A stretch of 64,000 bases of DNA from Gordonia gummivorans. Its GTDB lineage: Bacteria > Actinomycetota > Actinomycetes > Mycobacteriales > Mycobacteriaceae. Below the pieces are notes generated by a model. The model saw only the letters and a list, made by a program, of their open reading frames with translations, ran no database searches and was not told the origin of the DNA. Positions 50,324 through 58,786 of the stretch are shown here, piece after piece (the first letter of the stretch is position 1; the number at the start of each line of letters is the position of its first letter). Position numbers and translations under genes: made by a program. Location of the stretch: positions 1-64,000 of the forward strand of contig NZ_JAKWBF010000027.1 in assembly GCF_022513585.1 (NCBI RefSeq), given 5' to 3'.

Positions 50324-51716
50324 CCTCGACGCGCCGACCGGCCACGTGCACCTCGGCTATCGCGGGCTCGCGCAGTCCCATGAGCAGCGCGAACAAGAGC
50401 TGATCGCGCGCATGGTCCGGATCGTCGGAGCGGATCCCGCGTTCGATGGTCGCGGCCAGGGGTGGCCAGCGGTCGGGCTCGATCACCAGGAAGTCGGCAT
50501 CCTTGCCGACGTCGAAGTTGCCGAACCGGTCCTCCATGTCGAGGGCGCGGGCCCCGGCGAGAGTGCCGGTGAACAGTAGTTCGGCCGGGTGTAGCGAGAC
50601 GCTGGCATCGCCCGGCTCGGTGATGTGGACCTTGAAGGCGTCCGACAGCACCCGCGAGATCAGCCACTCGTCACCGGCGCCCACATCGGTGCCCGCGGCC
50701 ACGGTCACCCCGGCGGCGATCGTCCGCTTCCACGGCATCGTTCCCGAGCCCAGGAACAGTTGGGAGACAGGGCAATGCGCGATCGAGGTGCCGGTCTGCG
50801 CCATCCGGGCGAGTTCATCGTCGGTGCAGTGCACCGCGTGCGCCATGATGGTGCGACGCCCGAGAAGTCCGGGGCCACCGACCACCGAGCCGGGCAGGAA
50901 CTTGCCGTCGTAGGTGTCGAGGTACGACTCGACGCCGAAAAGTGCTTTGACCGTGTCGATTTCACCAGTTCCCGGCCGGTTGTTCTCGTTGAGATGGCTG
51001 TGCACGTAGACACCGCGATCGCGCACGTCGTCGTAGAGCTCCCCGAGGCTCCGCAGGGTGTGGGTGGTGACCGAGAGCGAAAACCGCGGTACCACAGCCA
51101 CTTGCAACCGTGCTGTGCTCGGATCGCCCGTGTCGGCGCAATGCCAGCGGGCAATCTCCTCGGCGGTCAACGCGATCGCGTCGGATTCGGAAGTGATGAG
51201 GGAGGCGGCGGTCTCGGGGCCGGCGGTCTGAATACCGCGGCCGCTGACGATGCGAAGCCCCGCACTCTGCGTCTCGGTGAACAGCGCGTTCTGCGCGGCC
51301 GGGAAGGCGGAACCGAAGACCATCGCGGCCGTGGTTCCCGAAGCGATCCGGCGGGCGGTGAAGTCGCGTGCCGCCTGTTGCGCGAACTCCGGATCGGCCA
51401 GTCGTGCTTCCGCGGGGAAGATGCAGTTGTTGAGCCACTCCAGAAGCTGGCCGCCGCCATACGCGTCGGTCGAATAGACCTGTGGGAAGTGGATGTGGGT
51501 GTCGATGAATCCGGGCATCAGAAATGCGGAGCCGTGATCGATCACCACCTCGCCGGGCAGTTTCGGCCGCTCGGCGCGCGGACCGCAATACTCGATGGCC
51601 CCGGTGTCGGACACCACGAGTGCGCCGTCGGGCAATTCGACGAGCGCATCGGCGGCCAGGTCGACCGTTGGTGACCCGGCGATGTGGAAGATGTGCCCGA
51701 GGTGCGTCGTACTCAC
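50286..51716 (-). CDS. guaD: Guanine deaminase
   Basis: A 476-residue amidohydrolase that deaminates guanine to xanthine. Metal and substrate motifs: PGFIDTHIHFPQ (Zn His pair), LLEWLNNCIFPAE (typical of guanine deaminase), VYVHSHLNENN, TIMAHAVHCTD and VAAGTDVGAGDE. The last 60 residues carry the usual amidohydrolase beta-sandwich (FGNFDVGKDADFLVIEP). GTG 51716 gives a family-like N-terminus; the longer frame to 51824 overlaps the promoter of the divergent small gene. It overlaps the convergent ATP-grasp gene end by 38 nt, longer than usual. Confidence 0.92.
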   Translation of the reverse strand: MSTTHLGHIFHIAGSPTVDLAADALVELPDGALVVSDTGAIEYCGPRAERPKLPGEVVIDHGSAFLMPGFIDTHIHFPQVYSTDAYGGGQLLEWLNNCIFPAEARLADPEFAQQAARDFTARRIASGTTAAMVFGSAFPAAQNALFTETQSAGLRIVSGRGIQTAGPETAASLITSESDAIALTAEEIARWHCADTGDPSTARLQVAVVPRFSLSVTTHTLRSLGELYDDVRDRGVYVHSHLNENNRPGTGEIDTVKALFGVESYLDTYDGKFLPGSVVGGPGLLGRRTIMAHAVHCTDDELARMAQTGTSIAHCPVSQLFLGSGTMPWKRTIAAGVTVAAGTDVGAGDEWLISRVLSDAFKVHITEPGDASVSLHPAELLFTGTLAGARALDMEDRFGNFDVGKDADFLVIEPDRWPPLAATIERGIRSDDPDHARDQLLFALLMGLREPAIAEVHVAGRRVEVRSDDHPTRGRA

Positions 51717-51779
51717 TCGAACCACACAAGCACAGGTTGGGCCGTTCGGCTCGACGGGAGACAACCACGGTGAGGGGAG

Positions 51780-51785
51780 TAGACT
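51780..51785 (+). promoter_or_regulatory. -10 box of small secreted peptide, leaderless
   Basis: TAGACT ends 7 nt before ATG 51793. Confidence 0.55.
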
Positions 51786-51792
51786 CCCCGGC

Positions 51793-51978
51793 ATGAAACG
51801 CAGGATTTCGCTGAGTGTCGCCACTGTGGCCGCCGCGTTCGGGCTGGCCCTCGCCGCTCCGGCCGTTGCGTCTGCGTCCCCGGTCGATCAGGCTCCGGCC
51901 CCGACACCGGCCGTGGGTTCGCTGTCGATCTGCTTCGGCGTGCCGATCGGACCGGTCAGCATCTCCATCTGCATCTGA
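51793..51978 (+). CDS. Small secreted peptide
   Basis: A 61-residue exported protein. The signal peptide is clear (MKRRISLSVATVAAAFGLAL... cleaving after ASASP or VASA, about 29), leaving a mature peptide of about 32 residues, Pro/Ala-rich first, then a hydrophobic end with two cysteines (LSICFGVPIGPVSISICI). The function is unknown; small secreted peptides of this type are common in Gordonia and Rhodococcus. TAGACT ends 7 nt before ATG 51793, so it probably has a leaderless mRNA. It converges with the DUF389 gene, 31 nt apart. Confidence 0.75.
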   Translation: MKRRISLSVATVAAAFGLALAAPAVASASPVDQAPAPTPAVGSLSICFGVPIGPVSISICI

Positions 51979-52009
51979 CCTCGACGTCGGACCAGTGGCT
52001 GAGCGCTAC

Positions 52010-53011
52010 TCAGCTCGCCGACTCCCGTTGCCCGGTGGTGTGGATGACCACCACCTCTGGACTCCATGGCACCAGATCGTCGACCGTCTGTTGCAGCGTG
52101 TTCACCGGTGGTAGTTCTCCTGGCGCAAGCACACTCACGGTCACCGTCTGGCCACTCCAGCTCACACCGGTGACCTCGGCGTTGGTTGCGCCGCCGTCCT
52201 CGAGCCACGACGTGGTGGCCGTCGCAACTTGCCTGGCCCACAACGACGTCAGCGAATTGATCACCATCGGAACTATGACGACGACCAGTGCCACCGCCAG
52301 GACCAGATACGCGCGTCGCGCCGGATGTCGTTGGCCCTCAGGGGCTTCCGCGACTGCCTCACGACCGTAACTGGCGACCGTGAGGACGAGGACCCCGGTG
52401 ATGACCATGGCCACCACGTTCGATGCGAACAGGACGAAAGCGCCGAGCGCCAACGACGGTGCCCCCGAACCGAGGCAGACACCCACCACGCCGAGCGGCG
52501 GTACGAGCGAGATCGCGATGGCGACGCCGGGCAGCACGTCGCCGACGTCGCGGCGGGTGATGGCGATTGCCCCGGCAAACCCGGTCGCGATCGCGGCGAG
52601 CAGGTCGACCAGCGTGGGCGACGTCCGTCCGAGGACCTGCGAGTTCGACAGCACGTTGGTCGGATTCGGCAGCAGTTGCGACATCACCACACCGAGGAGC
52701 GTCACGAGCACCACGCCCGCCAACACGTAGCCGACGCTGTGCAGGATCAACCGACCGCGGGCGGTGACGATGCCGAGGCCGATACCGAGAATCGGCGTGG
52801 ACAGTGGTGCGACGATCATCGCCCCGATGACCGTGGCGGTGCTGTCGGCGACCACACCCGACACCGCGATGATCCCGGACAACGTGAGCATGATCCAGAA
52901 TGCGGACCGCTTCGAGGACTTGTCGCCGACCGAGAAATCGAGCCGGTCGGTCAGCTCATCGAGCGTTCGACGCTGTGTCGGCGGGATGAGTGCGGACAAG
53001 AACACGGCCAT
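52010..53011 (-). CDS. DUF389 membrane protein
   Basis: A 333-residue membrane protein of the DUF389 family with seven or eight helices. The hallmark is VIGAMIVAPLSTPILGIGLG, followed by the TGFAGAIAITRRDVGDVLPGVAIAISLVPPLGVVG region (quoted in part). It ends in a 75-residue soluble domain. Function is unknown. ATG 53011 is chosen; CATACT lies 6 nt upstream and may be the -10 of a leaderless transcript. A larger minus-strand frame continuing to 54589 runs antisense through the MFS gene and is not coding. The gene is divergent from the MFS gene with 48 nt between starts. Confidence 0.87.
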   Translation of the reverse strand: MAVFLSALIPPTQRRTLDELTDRLDFSVGDKSSKRSAFWIMLTLSGIIAVSGVVADSTATVIGAMIVAPLSTPILGIGLGIVTARGRLILHSVGYVLAGVVLVTLLGVVMSQLLPNPTNVLSNSQVLGRTSPTLVDLLAAIATGFAGAIAITRRDVGDVLPGVAIAISLVPPLGVVGVCLGSGAPSLALGAFVLFASNVVAMVITGVLVLTVASYGREAVAEAPEGQRHPARRAYLVLAVALVVVIVPMVINSLTSLWARQVATATTSWLEDGGATNAEVTGVSWSGQTVTVSVLAPGELPPVNTLQQTVDDLVPWSPEVVVIHTTGQRESAS

Positions 53012-53047
53012 ACCGAAAGTATGGTGTTTCACCAGCCCTTCGCGTCG

Positions 53048-53053
53048 TAGGCT
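53048..53053 (+). promoter_or_regulatory. -10 box of MFS gene, leaderless
   Basis: TAGGCT ends 6 nt before GTG 53060. Confidence 0.5.
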
Positions 53054-53059
53054 CTCCAC

Positions 53060-54655
53060 GTGACCTCGACAACCGACACCGTCGATGCAGGAACCGCGCC
53101 CCCCAAGGCGAAGCTGGTGCTGACCGCACTGATCCTTGTCGCGGGCGTCGCCAACATCAACCTCGCCGTCGCCAACGTCGCACTCCCGGACATCGGCAAA
53201 GAGCTCGACGCCAGTTCGACCCAGCTCAACCTGATCGCCGTCGGCTATTCGCTGGGTCTGGCGTCGTCGGTGTTGTATTTCGGAGCGCTGGGCGACCGGT
53301 ACGGCCGCAAGCTGATGGTCCTCATCGGTATGAGTCTCACCATTCCGGCATCGTTGGTCGCCGGTTTGGCCGGCAATTTCGAGGTGCTGTTCGGGGCGCG
53401 TTTCGTCGGCGGAATCGCCGCCGGTCTCGCCTTCCCGACCACGTTGGCGGTGATCACTGCGCTCTGGTCTGGGCCGCAACGCACCAAGGCCATTGCTGCG
53501 TGGTCGGCGATCGGCGGGGCGATCTCGGCGATGGGGCCGCTGCTGTCGGGTGCGCTGCTCGAGGTCTTCGACTGGGGTTCGGTGTTCTTGGTGACCTTGC
53601 CGCTGGCGTTGGTCGCGCTGGTCGCGGCCTGGCGACTGATTCCCTCCGACGGTGGCGACGACGCCGCGCCCGTGGACAATCTCGGTGGCGTGGTGTCGGT
53701 ACTCATGGTCGGCGCCTTGGTGCTCGGGTTGAACTTCGCGCCGGATGCCGACATGCGGACCCTGGTGCTGATCCTCTTCGCCATCGCCGTCATCGCCGTG
53801 GTGGTGTTTGTGTACCGCCAGCTTCACGTGCGGGTTCCGCTGTTCGACTTGAGAATTGCATCCCGGCGCACCTTCTGGGTGGCTGCGGTGGGTGGCCTCA
53901 TCGTGTTCGGCACCCTGATGGGCGCGATGTTCATCGGCCAGCAGTTCATGCAGAACGTGCTCGGCTATTCGACGCTGGCTTCGGGTGCGACGATCCTCGT
54001 CGGCGCCGCGGCCATGATCGTCGCCGCGCCTCGGTCGGCAAAGCTGGTGGAGGCCAAGGGCTCCCGGTTCACGCTGCTGTGCGGCTACACCTCCTGCATC
54101 ATCGGTCTGCTGTTCGCGATGCTCACGTGGGACGAGAACGCCCAGTTCTGGCATGTCGGTACGGTGTACCTGTTCGTCGGCCTTGGTGTCGGATTGGCCG
54201 GCACCCCGGCGTCGCGGTCGTTGACCGGCTCGGTGCCCGTCCAGCGCGCGGGTATGGCGTCGAGCATGTCCGACCTGCAACGCGACCTCGGCGGCGCCAT
54301 CCTGCAGTCCATCCTGGGTGCGATTCTCACTGCGGGATACGCGAAGTCGCTGACCGAACAGATCTCCGACTCGCCGAATGCCGACCAGGTGACCAGCCAG
54401 ACCGAGGCCGCGCTGACCAAGTCGTTCTCCAGCGCCGAGGTACTGGCGGAACGATATCCGCAGTATCAGGATCAGATCATCACTGCGGCGCGCGACGCGT
54501 TTGTGCACGGCGATACCCGGGCCTACGGCGCGGCAGTGCTCATCGTGTTCGCCGGCGCCCTGGTGATGTTCTTCGGCTACCCCAAGCACGACCAGGAACG
54601 CGAAGCGATGAAAAAGTATGCGGCAGAGCGTCTGTCAGAAGGCGCAGCCGACTGA
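53060..54655 (+). CDS. MFS exporter, DHA2-like 14-helix type
   Basis: A 531-residue drug:proton antiporter of the DHA2 type with about fourteen helices. Motif A appears as GALGDRYGRKLMVLIG and motif C-like sequence near GGAISAMGPLLSGALLEVF. Substrate could be a drug, dye or metabolite. GTG 53060 is 6 nt after TAGGCT and fits a leaderless start. It is divergent from DUF389. Downstream there is a 717-nt non-coding island with many repeats. Confidence 0.9.
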   Translation: MTSTTDTVDAGTAPPKAKLVLTALILVAGVANINLAVANVALPDIGKELDASSTQLNLIAVGYSLGLASSVLYFGALGDRYGRKLMVLIGMSLTIPASLVAGLAGNFEVLFGARFVGGIAAGLAFPTTLAVITALWSGPQRTKAIAAWSAIGGAISAMGPLLSGALLEVFDWGSVFLVTLPLALVALVAAWRLIPSDGGDDAAPVDNLGGVVSVLMVGALVLGLNFAPDADMRTLVLILFAIAVIAVVVFVYRQLHVRVPLFDLRIASRRTFWVAAVGGLIVFGTLMGAMFIGQQFMQNVLGYSTLASGATILVGAAAMIVAAPRSAKLVEAKGSRFTLLCGYTSCIIGLLFAMLTWDENAQFWHVGTVYLFVGLGVGLAGTPASRSLTGSVPVQRAGMASSMSDLQRDLGGAILQSILGAILTAGYAKSLTEQISDSPNADQVTSQTEAALTKSFSSAEVLAERYPQYQDQIITAARDAFVHGDTRAYGAAVLIVFAGALVMFFGYPKHDQEREAMKKYAAERLSEGAAD

Positions 54656-54727
54656 CCCTCGGTCCGCCCAGCTCCTCCCGGAGGCCAGAAGCCAGCGAAT
54701 AGTACTGCCTTCGGCCTCCTGAACTGC

Positions 54728-54796
54728 GGAAATCTGTTCCAGGGAGCCCAGTCACATGCCCAGTGCACGTGGTCGGGCTGAGGCGTACAGATACCC
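54728..54796. repeat. Palindromic element, family 3 copy 2
   Basis: Ends GGAAATCTGT and ACAGATACC with core GTGCACGTGGTCGGGC. It matches the element at 38489-38557 in its ends, length and core. Confidence 0.55.
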
Positions 54797-54851
54797 GACG
54801 GGGGGTGGCGATGTGTTCCTGTGGTCCTACCGGGTTGCCGCAGCAGTTGGC

Positions 54852-54940
54852 GTCTGAAACGGTCGCCGTGACGTGTCTCCGAGGGCAATATGCCCTCGGC
54901 GGCACCTGAGGAGGACCGCTTCGGACGCGCCCGCTCTTTC
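54852..54940. repeat. Palindromic element, family 2 copy 1
   Basis: An 89-bp sequence repeated at 55216-55304 with one mismatch. The centre is CCGAGGGCAATATGCCCTCGG and the outer part AACGGTC...GACCG(C) is also roughly symmetrical, so it can fold into a long hairpin. It contains no open frame of its own. Confidence 0.85.
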
Positions 54941-55048
54941 CCGCCTCCACGATCGCCGACGACGTCGGCGGGTGGTCGCTGATCCGAAGAGATTGGCAAC
55001 CGGCTCGCTGACCTGGGGAAATGCCGAAGCCCTCGCCGTGGTTGTCCC

Positions 55049-55157
55049 ACCAAGAGTAGGGGAAGAACTTCTTCCCCGGGGTTCACAGTCGTCCCCTAGA
55101 AATATCTGGGGGAGGACTCCAAGAGTAGGGGAGGAGTTTCTTCCCCTACTTTTCGGG
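55049..55157 (+). repeat. Composite terminator repeat, copy D
   Basis: Same three-hairpin layout as copies A-C but starting CCAAGAGTAGGGG. The middle stem is GTCGTCCCC...GGGGGAGGAC; the last stem is GTAGGGGAGGA (55125-55135) with TCTTCCCCTAC (55139-55149), one G-T wobble, then four T. It is in the orientation of the MFS gene upstream. Confidence 0.82.
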
Positions 55158-55215
55158 ACGTCGGCAGATCGACGGCGTTGCCGGCGGCCAGATGGCTGGG
55201 GCCGATCGACGTGGT

Positions 55216-55304
55216 GTCCGAAACGGTCGCCGTGACGTGTCTCCGAGGGCAATATGCCCTCGGCGGCACCTGAGGAGGACCGCTTCGGACGCGCCCGCTC
55301 TTTC
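55216..55304. repeat. Palindromic element, family 2 copy 2
   Basis: Differs from 54852-54940 at one position in 89 (C for T at 55219). Near identity over only 364 bp distance suggests recent duplication or gene conversion. Confidence 0.85.
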
Positions 55305-55372
55305 TGTGCTCGACGACGATGTTCCGAGTCCGAGGCACGTCGTCGGCGTGTCGCGACGAGTCCTCTGTCGGT

Positions 55373-56002
55373 TCAGGGAGTATCAAAGGCCGCCAACAAC
55401 ATTCGCGCTGCCGTCGCGATGAGGGCATCGCGGTCGGCGTGCGGCGGGCGCAGCAGTGCGATGCGCAGGCACATGCTCGCGGTGGCGCCCATCGTGATGA
55501 ACACCAGATCGTCGATGGCGGCGTCGTCGAGGTCGGGACGCAGCCGCATCGGGATGATGCGGGCCAGCGGGAGCAGCGGCGCCTCGACCTCCGCCCATGC
55601 GTCGCCGAGCTCGGTGTCCTGCGCGGCGACCGACGCTCGCAGGACCGCGCCGTGCTTCTCGAAGGCCGAGGTGAGAGTTTCCACGACGGTGATCATCGCG
55701 GCCATCGGCTCAGCATCCATCGCGCGGCCGATGCCCGACGCCAGGGTCGCGGTGATGTCGTGCACCGCGGCGAGTCGCAACTCCTCGATGATGGCGTCCA
55801 TGTCGGCGAAGTATCGGTAGACGGTTCCGATGCTCACGTGCGCCTTCTTGGCGAGTTGCGCGGTGGTCGGCCGGGCGGCATCTGCGGTGAGCATCTCCAG
55901 CGCATAAGTGAGCAGTTGCTGTCTCATCTGCCGTGACCGGTCTTGACTGGGCACCTTTCGTGCTTTCTGAACAGGTACATTGCTGCTGTCGCGTACTCCC
56001 AC
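55373..56002 (-). CDS. TetR-family regulator
   Basis: A 209-residue TetR regulator with N-terminal helix-turn-helix (TTAQLAKKAHVSIGTVYRYFADMD) and a ligand domain. GTG 56002 is chosen; TACTAT lies 9 nt upstream on the minus strand, and GTG 55956 is an alternative. The regulator is divergent from the MpaB-family oxygenase gene, 45 nt between starts, so it probably controls that gene and itself. The longer frame to 56350 runs antisense into the oxygenase gene. Confidence 0.83.
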   Translation of the reverse strand: MGVRDSSNVPVQKARKVPSQDRSRQMRQQLLTYALEMLTADAARPTTAQLAKKAHVSIGTVYRYFADMDAIIEELRLAAVHDITATLASGIGRAMDAEPMAAMITVVETLTSAFEKHGAVLRASVAAQDTELGDAWAEVEAPLLPLARIIPMRLRPDLDDAAIDDLVFITMGATASMCLRIALLRPPHADRDALIATAARMLLAAFDTP

Positions 56003-56047
56003 AAAAAGTGAATAGTAAGTGAGGATTCCTCGTGTTTCCATAGAATC

Positions 56048-57223
56048 ATGGATCGACAGCCCCCTTTGGATCTGGTCAACGTCGCACTCGCGCGTCAGCG
56101 GTACGGTGACGCGGGCCGTCACTGGCTCGACGCGATGTGGCAGGCCGACGACCTCGCCGACGCCGTCGTCGCCGACGTCTACTCCGGTGGATCGGCAACG
56201 GCCGCCGTGCGAGCGGCCCTCGACGGTGGGATCGAAACGGTCGACGACGCCCCGGCCTCGCTGCGTGCGCTGTTCGCGACGCTGGACGTCGAACCCGAGT
56301 GGCTCGACCACGATCGCCTCGACCGTGCCGCCGACGCCCTCATCCGGCACACCGCGGCGCTTGGCATCGTGCTCGGTGCGGCGTCACTGGTCCGCGGTGC
56401 GGGCAATACCATCGCCGGCAAACCTCTCGCCGTCACCGGACGCTATGTGTCGCAGCCGGCGATTCGTTCGGTCGAGGTGGGTGAATGGCTGCGTCAGGTA
56501 CTCACGCCGGGTGGAATGCGCAGAGGGGGAGCGGGATTCGCCTACACGGTGCGGGTGCGCGTCATCCACGCGCATGTCCGTCTGATGTTGTGGCGCAGCG
56601 GCGAGTGGGACGAGAGCGCTTGGGGAGTGCCCATTCCGCAGCCGTACATGGCGTTCACCATGGCCGAGTTCGGCCACATCGCGATCGATGCCATGGAGAA
56701 GCTGGGTGTGCGCTTCTCCGATCGCGAACTCGACGACATCTATCACCTGTGGCGCTATGTGGGGCGCGTGGTCGGGATGAGCGAGGAACTCAACCCGGCG
56801 TGCGAGGCCGATCATGTTCGCATCGAAGAGCTTTACCGATTGACCTCGCCTGGACCGGGCCCGGACGACCGTGCCTTCGTGGCCGCACTCACCGACGACT
56901 ACCTGGTCCCCGAACTTGCCAACGTGCTACCCGGATCGTCGAAGATGCGTCAGGCCAACGCATCTCGACTGATCGCAGGACTCCAGCGAGTGTTCATCGG
57001 CGATCACGACGCCGACGCGCTCGGCATCACCGACGATCCGCTCGCCAAGGTGCTGGCGCGGGTCGGACCGGTTCTGTCCCTTGTACAGCCGATGCGCACC
57101 ATTGCCTTCGGTGGTCGCGCGCGACTGACTGCGCGCGCCTACCGCATCCGCGACGCGGAGATGACACGGATGCGGTCGGCCTACGATGTCACTCACGACC
57201 TGGTCGACGCCGATCCGCACTGA
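56048..57223 (+). CDS. Oxygenase MpaB family (DUF2236) protein
   Basis: A 391-residue DUF2236/MpaB-type haem oxygenase-like protein. The conserved core is TVRVRVIHAHVRLML with WGVPIPQPYMAFTMAEFG and the YHLWRYVGRVVGMSEELNP segment. The family includes latex-clearing protein (Lcp) and fungal MpaB. No signal peptide or Tat motif is present, unlike secreted Lcp, so it is more likely an intracellular relative with unknown substrate. ATG 56048 has no strong ribosome-binding site. A TetR gene is divergent from it, as for lcp genes, which suggests ligand-controlled expression. Confidence 0.82.
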   Translation: MDRQPPLDLVNVALARQRYGDAGRHWLDAMWQADDLADAVVADVYSGGSATAAVRAALDGGIETVDDAPASLRALFATLDVEPEWLDHDRLDRAADALIRHTAALGIVLGAASLVRGAGNTIAGKPLAVTGRYVSQPAIRSVEVGEWLRQVLTPGGMRRGGAGFAYTVRVRVIHAHVRLMLWRSGEWDESAWGVPIPQPYMAFTMAEFGHIAIDAMEKLGVRFSDRELDDIYHLWRYVGRVVGMSEELNPACEADHVRIEELYRLTSPGPGPDDRAFVAALTDDYLVPELANVLPGSSKMRQANASRLIAGLQRVFIGDHDADALGITDDPLAKVLARVGPVLSLVQPMRTIAFGGRARLTARAYRIRDAEMTRMRSAYDVTHDLVDADPH

Positions 57224-57242
57224 ATCGCCGAGGGCGGCAACC

Positions 57243-57313
57243 ACAACGGTCGCCGTGAGGTGCCGCCGAGGGAAATATGCCCTCGGCGGCACCTCAGGCG
57301 GACCGTTGTAGAC
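57243..57313. repeat. Palindromic element, family 2 copy 3
   Basis: Arms ACAACGGTC (57243-57251) and GACCGTTGT (57301-57309) enclose a perfect 16-bp inner stem (57257-57272 with 57280-57295) and 7-nt loop AAATATG. It matches the centre of copies 1 and 2 but is more symmetrical. It separates the convergent oxygenase and lipoprotein genes and could act as a terminator for both. Confidence 0.85.
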
Positions 57314-57346
57314 GGTTACTCGCCGGCGCACACCTGACACGCGACC

Positions 57347-57942
57347 CTAGGCCGTCACCGGACGCAGGCAATAGCCGATCGACGACGGCTGCTTGAACGA
57401 CCACTTGGTCTGCTCCGTCGTGCAGGACACGGATTCGTCTGCGCGGGTGACCGATTGGGCGACGATTGTCGAGTCCTTGGCGGTGGTTCCGCAGCGACCT
57501 TGCGGTAGTCCACCAGACTCCCACCCGAGAGTGGGATCTGGTAGCACGACGTGGTCTCGAAATTGGGTGTCATGCACAGCTTCTTGTCGCCGTCGGCAAA
57601 GGTGAGTGTTGACGTGTTCTTGCTTCCGCACTGCGCGTTCTCGGAGATGATCTCGGCCGCGTAGAACGACAGTCCGTCGGTGGTGTCGCAGTCGACCTTG
57701 GTCGCCTTGACCTTTCCGCCGTCGAGGCTGTCGCCGATCTGCAGACACTCGCCGATCGAGATGTCGTCGGAGTTCTCGACGGCGTCATCGTCGCCGATGC
57801 TGAAGCTGCACGCGGCCACAAGGGCGAACGACATGCAGGCCAGCGTGACGGCGCCGCTACGGGCGAGTCGCCACATCGGCCGCGGCGAGCGCGGCGCGTC
57901 GTCGATGTAGGTGATCGCCTCGGATGTGGTGTCGGTGTTCAT
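57347..57942 (-). pseudogene. Frameshifted cysteine-rich lipoprotein, paralogue of 3559 gene
   Basis: Reading from ATG 57942 (AAAGGA upstream) the frame encodes a lipoprotein: about 36 cytoplasmic residues, a hydrophobic segment, lipobox VAAC, then cysteines in IGEC, KVDC, NAQC, KKLC and TSC. Near 57491-57499 the frame must shift by one base to continue into CGTTAKDSTIV, VSCTTE and SIGYCLRPVTA, which finishes the eight-cysteine domain seen in the intact membrane protein at 3559-4299. Without the shift the frame runs into Pro/Arg-rich nonsense ending at 57355. A one-base deletion, a sequencing error or programmed shifting could explain it; deletion is the simplest. Confidence 0.72.
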
Positions 57943-58057
57943 GGTGGGTCCTTTCGGTGTGGTGTTGCCGAAAGGATCGCTGGCGTCGCTTGGAGACAAC
58001 TTGAGATCTGCTTGTGCGCGTGCGTGAGCGTTCCGCGGAACGCCCTTCCGCCGCTAC

Positions 58058-58690
58058 TCAGTCACCCATCGACGCGTCGATGGCTTGCAGTTGCTCGGCG
58101 CGGACGTCGCGGAGTACGGCGAGGGTGGCGGTGACGGCGAGATCGCAGGCGGCGTCGATGTCGGCGCCGTCGACAAACAGCGCGCGATGGGCGACGTCGA
58201 GGCTCATCACCAGCAGCAACGACGCGAGGGTATCGGCGCTGGCCGCGATGTGCGCGCCGCGTTCCGCATAATTCTTGCGCAGCCGTGCCGCGATCCGCGG
58301 CTCAAGCGCCGCGTAGAGGCGGCGCCCGGCCGGGTCGTCCTGATCCTCCCGGTGGCCGATGAGGAGCCGCAGACCATCGGGGTTGCGTCGGGCGTATTCG
58401 AACAGCGATTCCACGGTGTAGCGCGCGCGGGCGCCGTACTGCATCTCTTCGCTCTCGTCGTACACGGCGAACATGAAGGTGGTGAACTTGTCGAGTTCTC
58501 GCTCGATAACCCGGGTGACCAGCGCGTCCCGCGACCCGAAATGGGCGTACAGGGTGACCCGGGTGGTGTCTCCGCGTTCGGCGATCATGTCCATCGTCGA
58601 TCGTTCGGCCCCGACTTCGGCGATGACGCCACACGCGGCATCGAGCAGTTCGTCATCGGTCGGGCGGTTACGTGTGCTGCGATGGGGCAC
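58058..58690 (-). CDS. TetR-family regulator, paralogue 1
   Basis: A 210-residue regulator: helix-turn-helix MIAERGDTTRVTLYAHFGSRDAL near the N-terminus and a helical ligand domain. It is closely similar throughout to the next gene (58787-59464), with shared blocks such as HRSTRNRPTDDELL and DVAHRALFV.GADIDAA. ATG 58690 is the start. The pair is separated by 96 nt and looks like a tandem duplication. Targets are unknown; neither is beside an obvious effector gene, except the liv operon further upstream. Confidence 0.85.
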   Translation of the reverse strand: MPHRSTRNRPTDDELLDAACGVIAEVGAERSTMDMIAERGDTTRVTLYAHFGSRDALVTRVIERELDKFTTFMFAVYDESEEMQYGARARYTVESLFEYARRNPDGLRLLIGHREDQDDPAGRRLYAALEPRIAARLRKNYAERGAHIAASADTLASLLLVMSLDVAHRALFVDGADIDAACDLAVTATLAVLRDVRAEQLQAIDASMGD

Positions 58691-58786
58691 CGGTCACCTC
58701 CAGACCGTGGATCGAGGTGTGCTGACGCGTGCCATTTGCCCATGATGCAGGCGATCGCAGGACCCTGCCACTTCGGTATCGCACGC

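Larger units (their letters stand above)
54656..55372. other. Repeat-rich non-coding island (717 nt)
   Basis: No convincing gene. In order it holds a 7-bp-stem hairpin (54680-54719) that overlaps a 27-nt repeat (54701-54727), a family 3 palindrome (54728-54796), family 2 copy 1 (54852-54940), a 46-nt block also found at about 21131-21176, composite terminator copy D (55049-55157), and family 2 copy 2 (55216-55304). It separates the convergent MFS and TetR genes. Confidence 0.75.

Noticed and set aside
53012..54589. Minus-strand extension of the DUF389 frame
   Set aside because: The extra 500 residues are Arg/His/Asp-rich and run antisense through the MFS gene. The family starts at the ATG ending at 53011.
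56048..57223. Identification as latex-clearing protein Lcp
   Set aside because: The DUF2236 core is there, but the Tat/Sec signal of Lcp is missing and full catalytic residues could not be confirmed.
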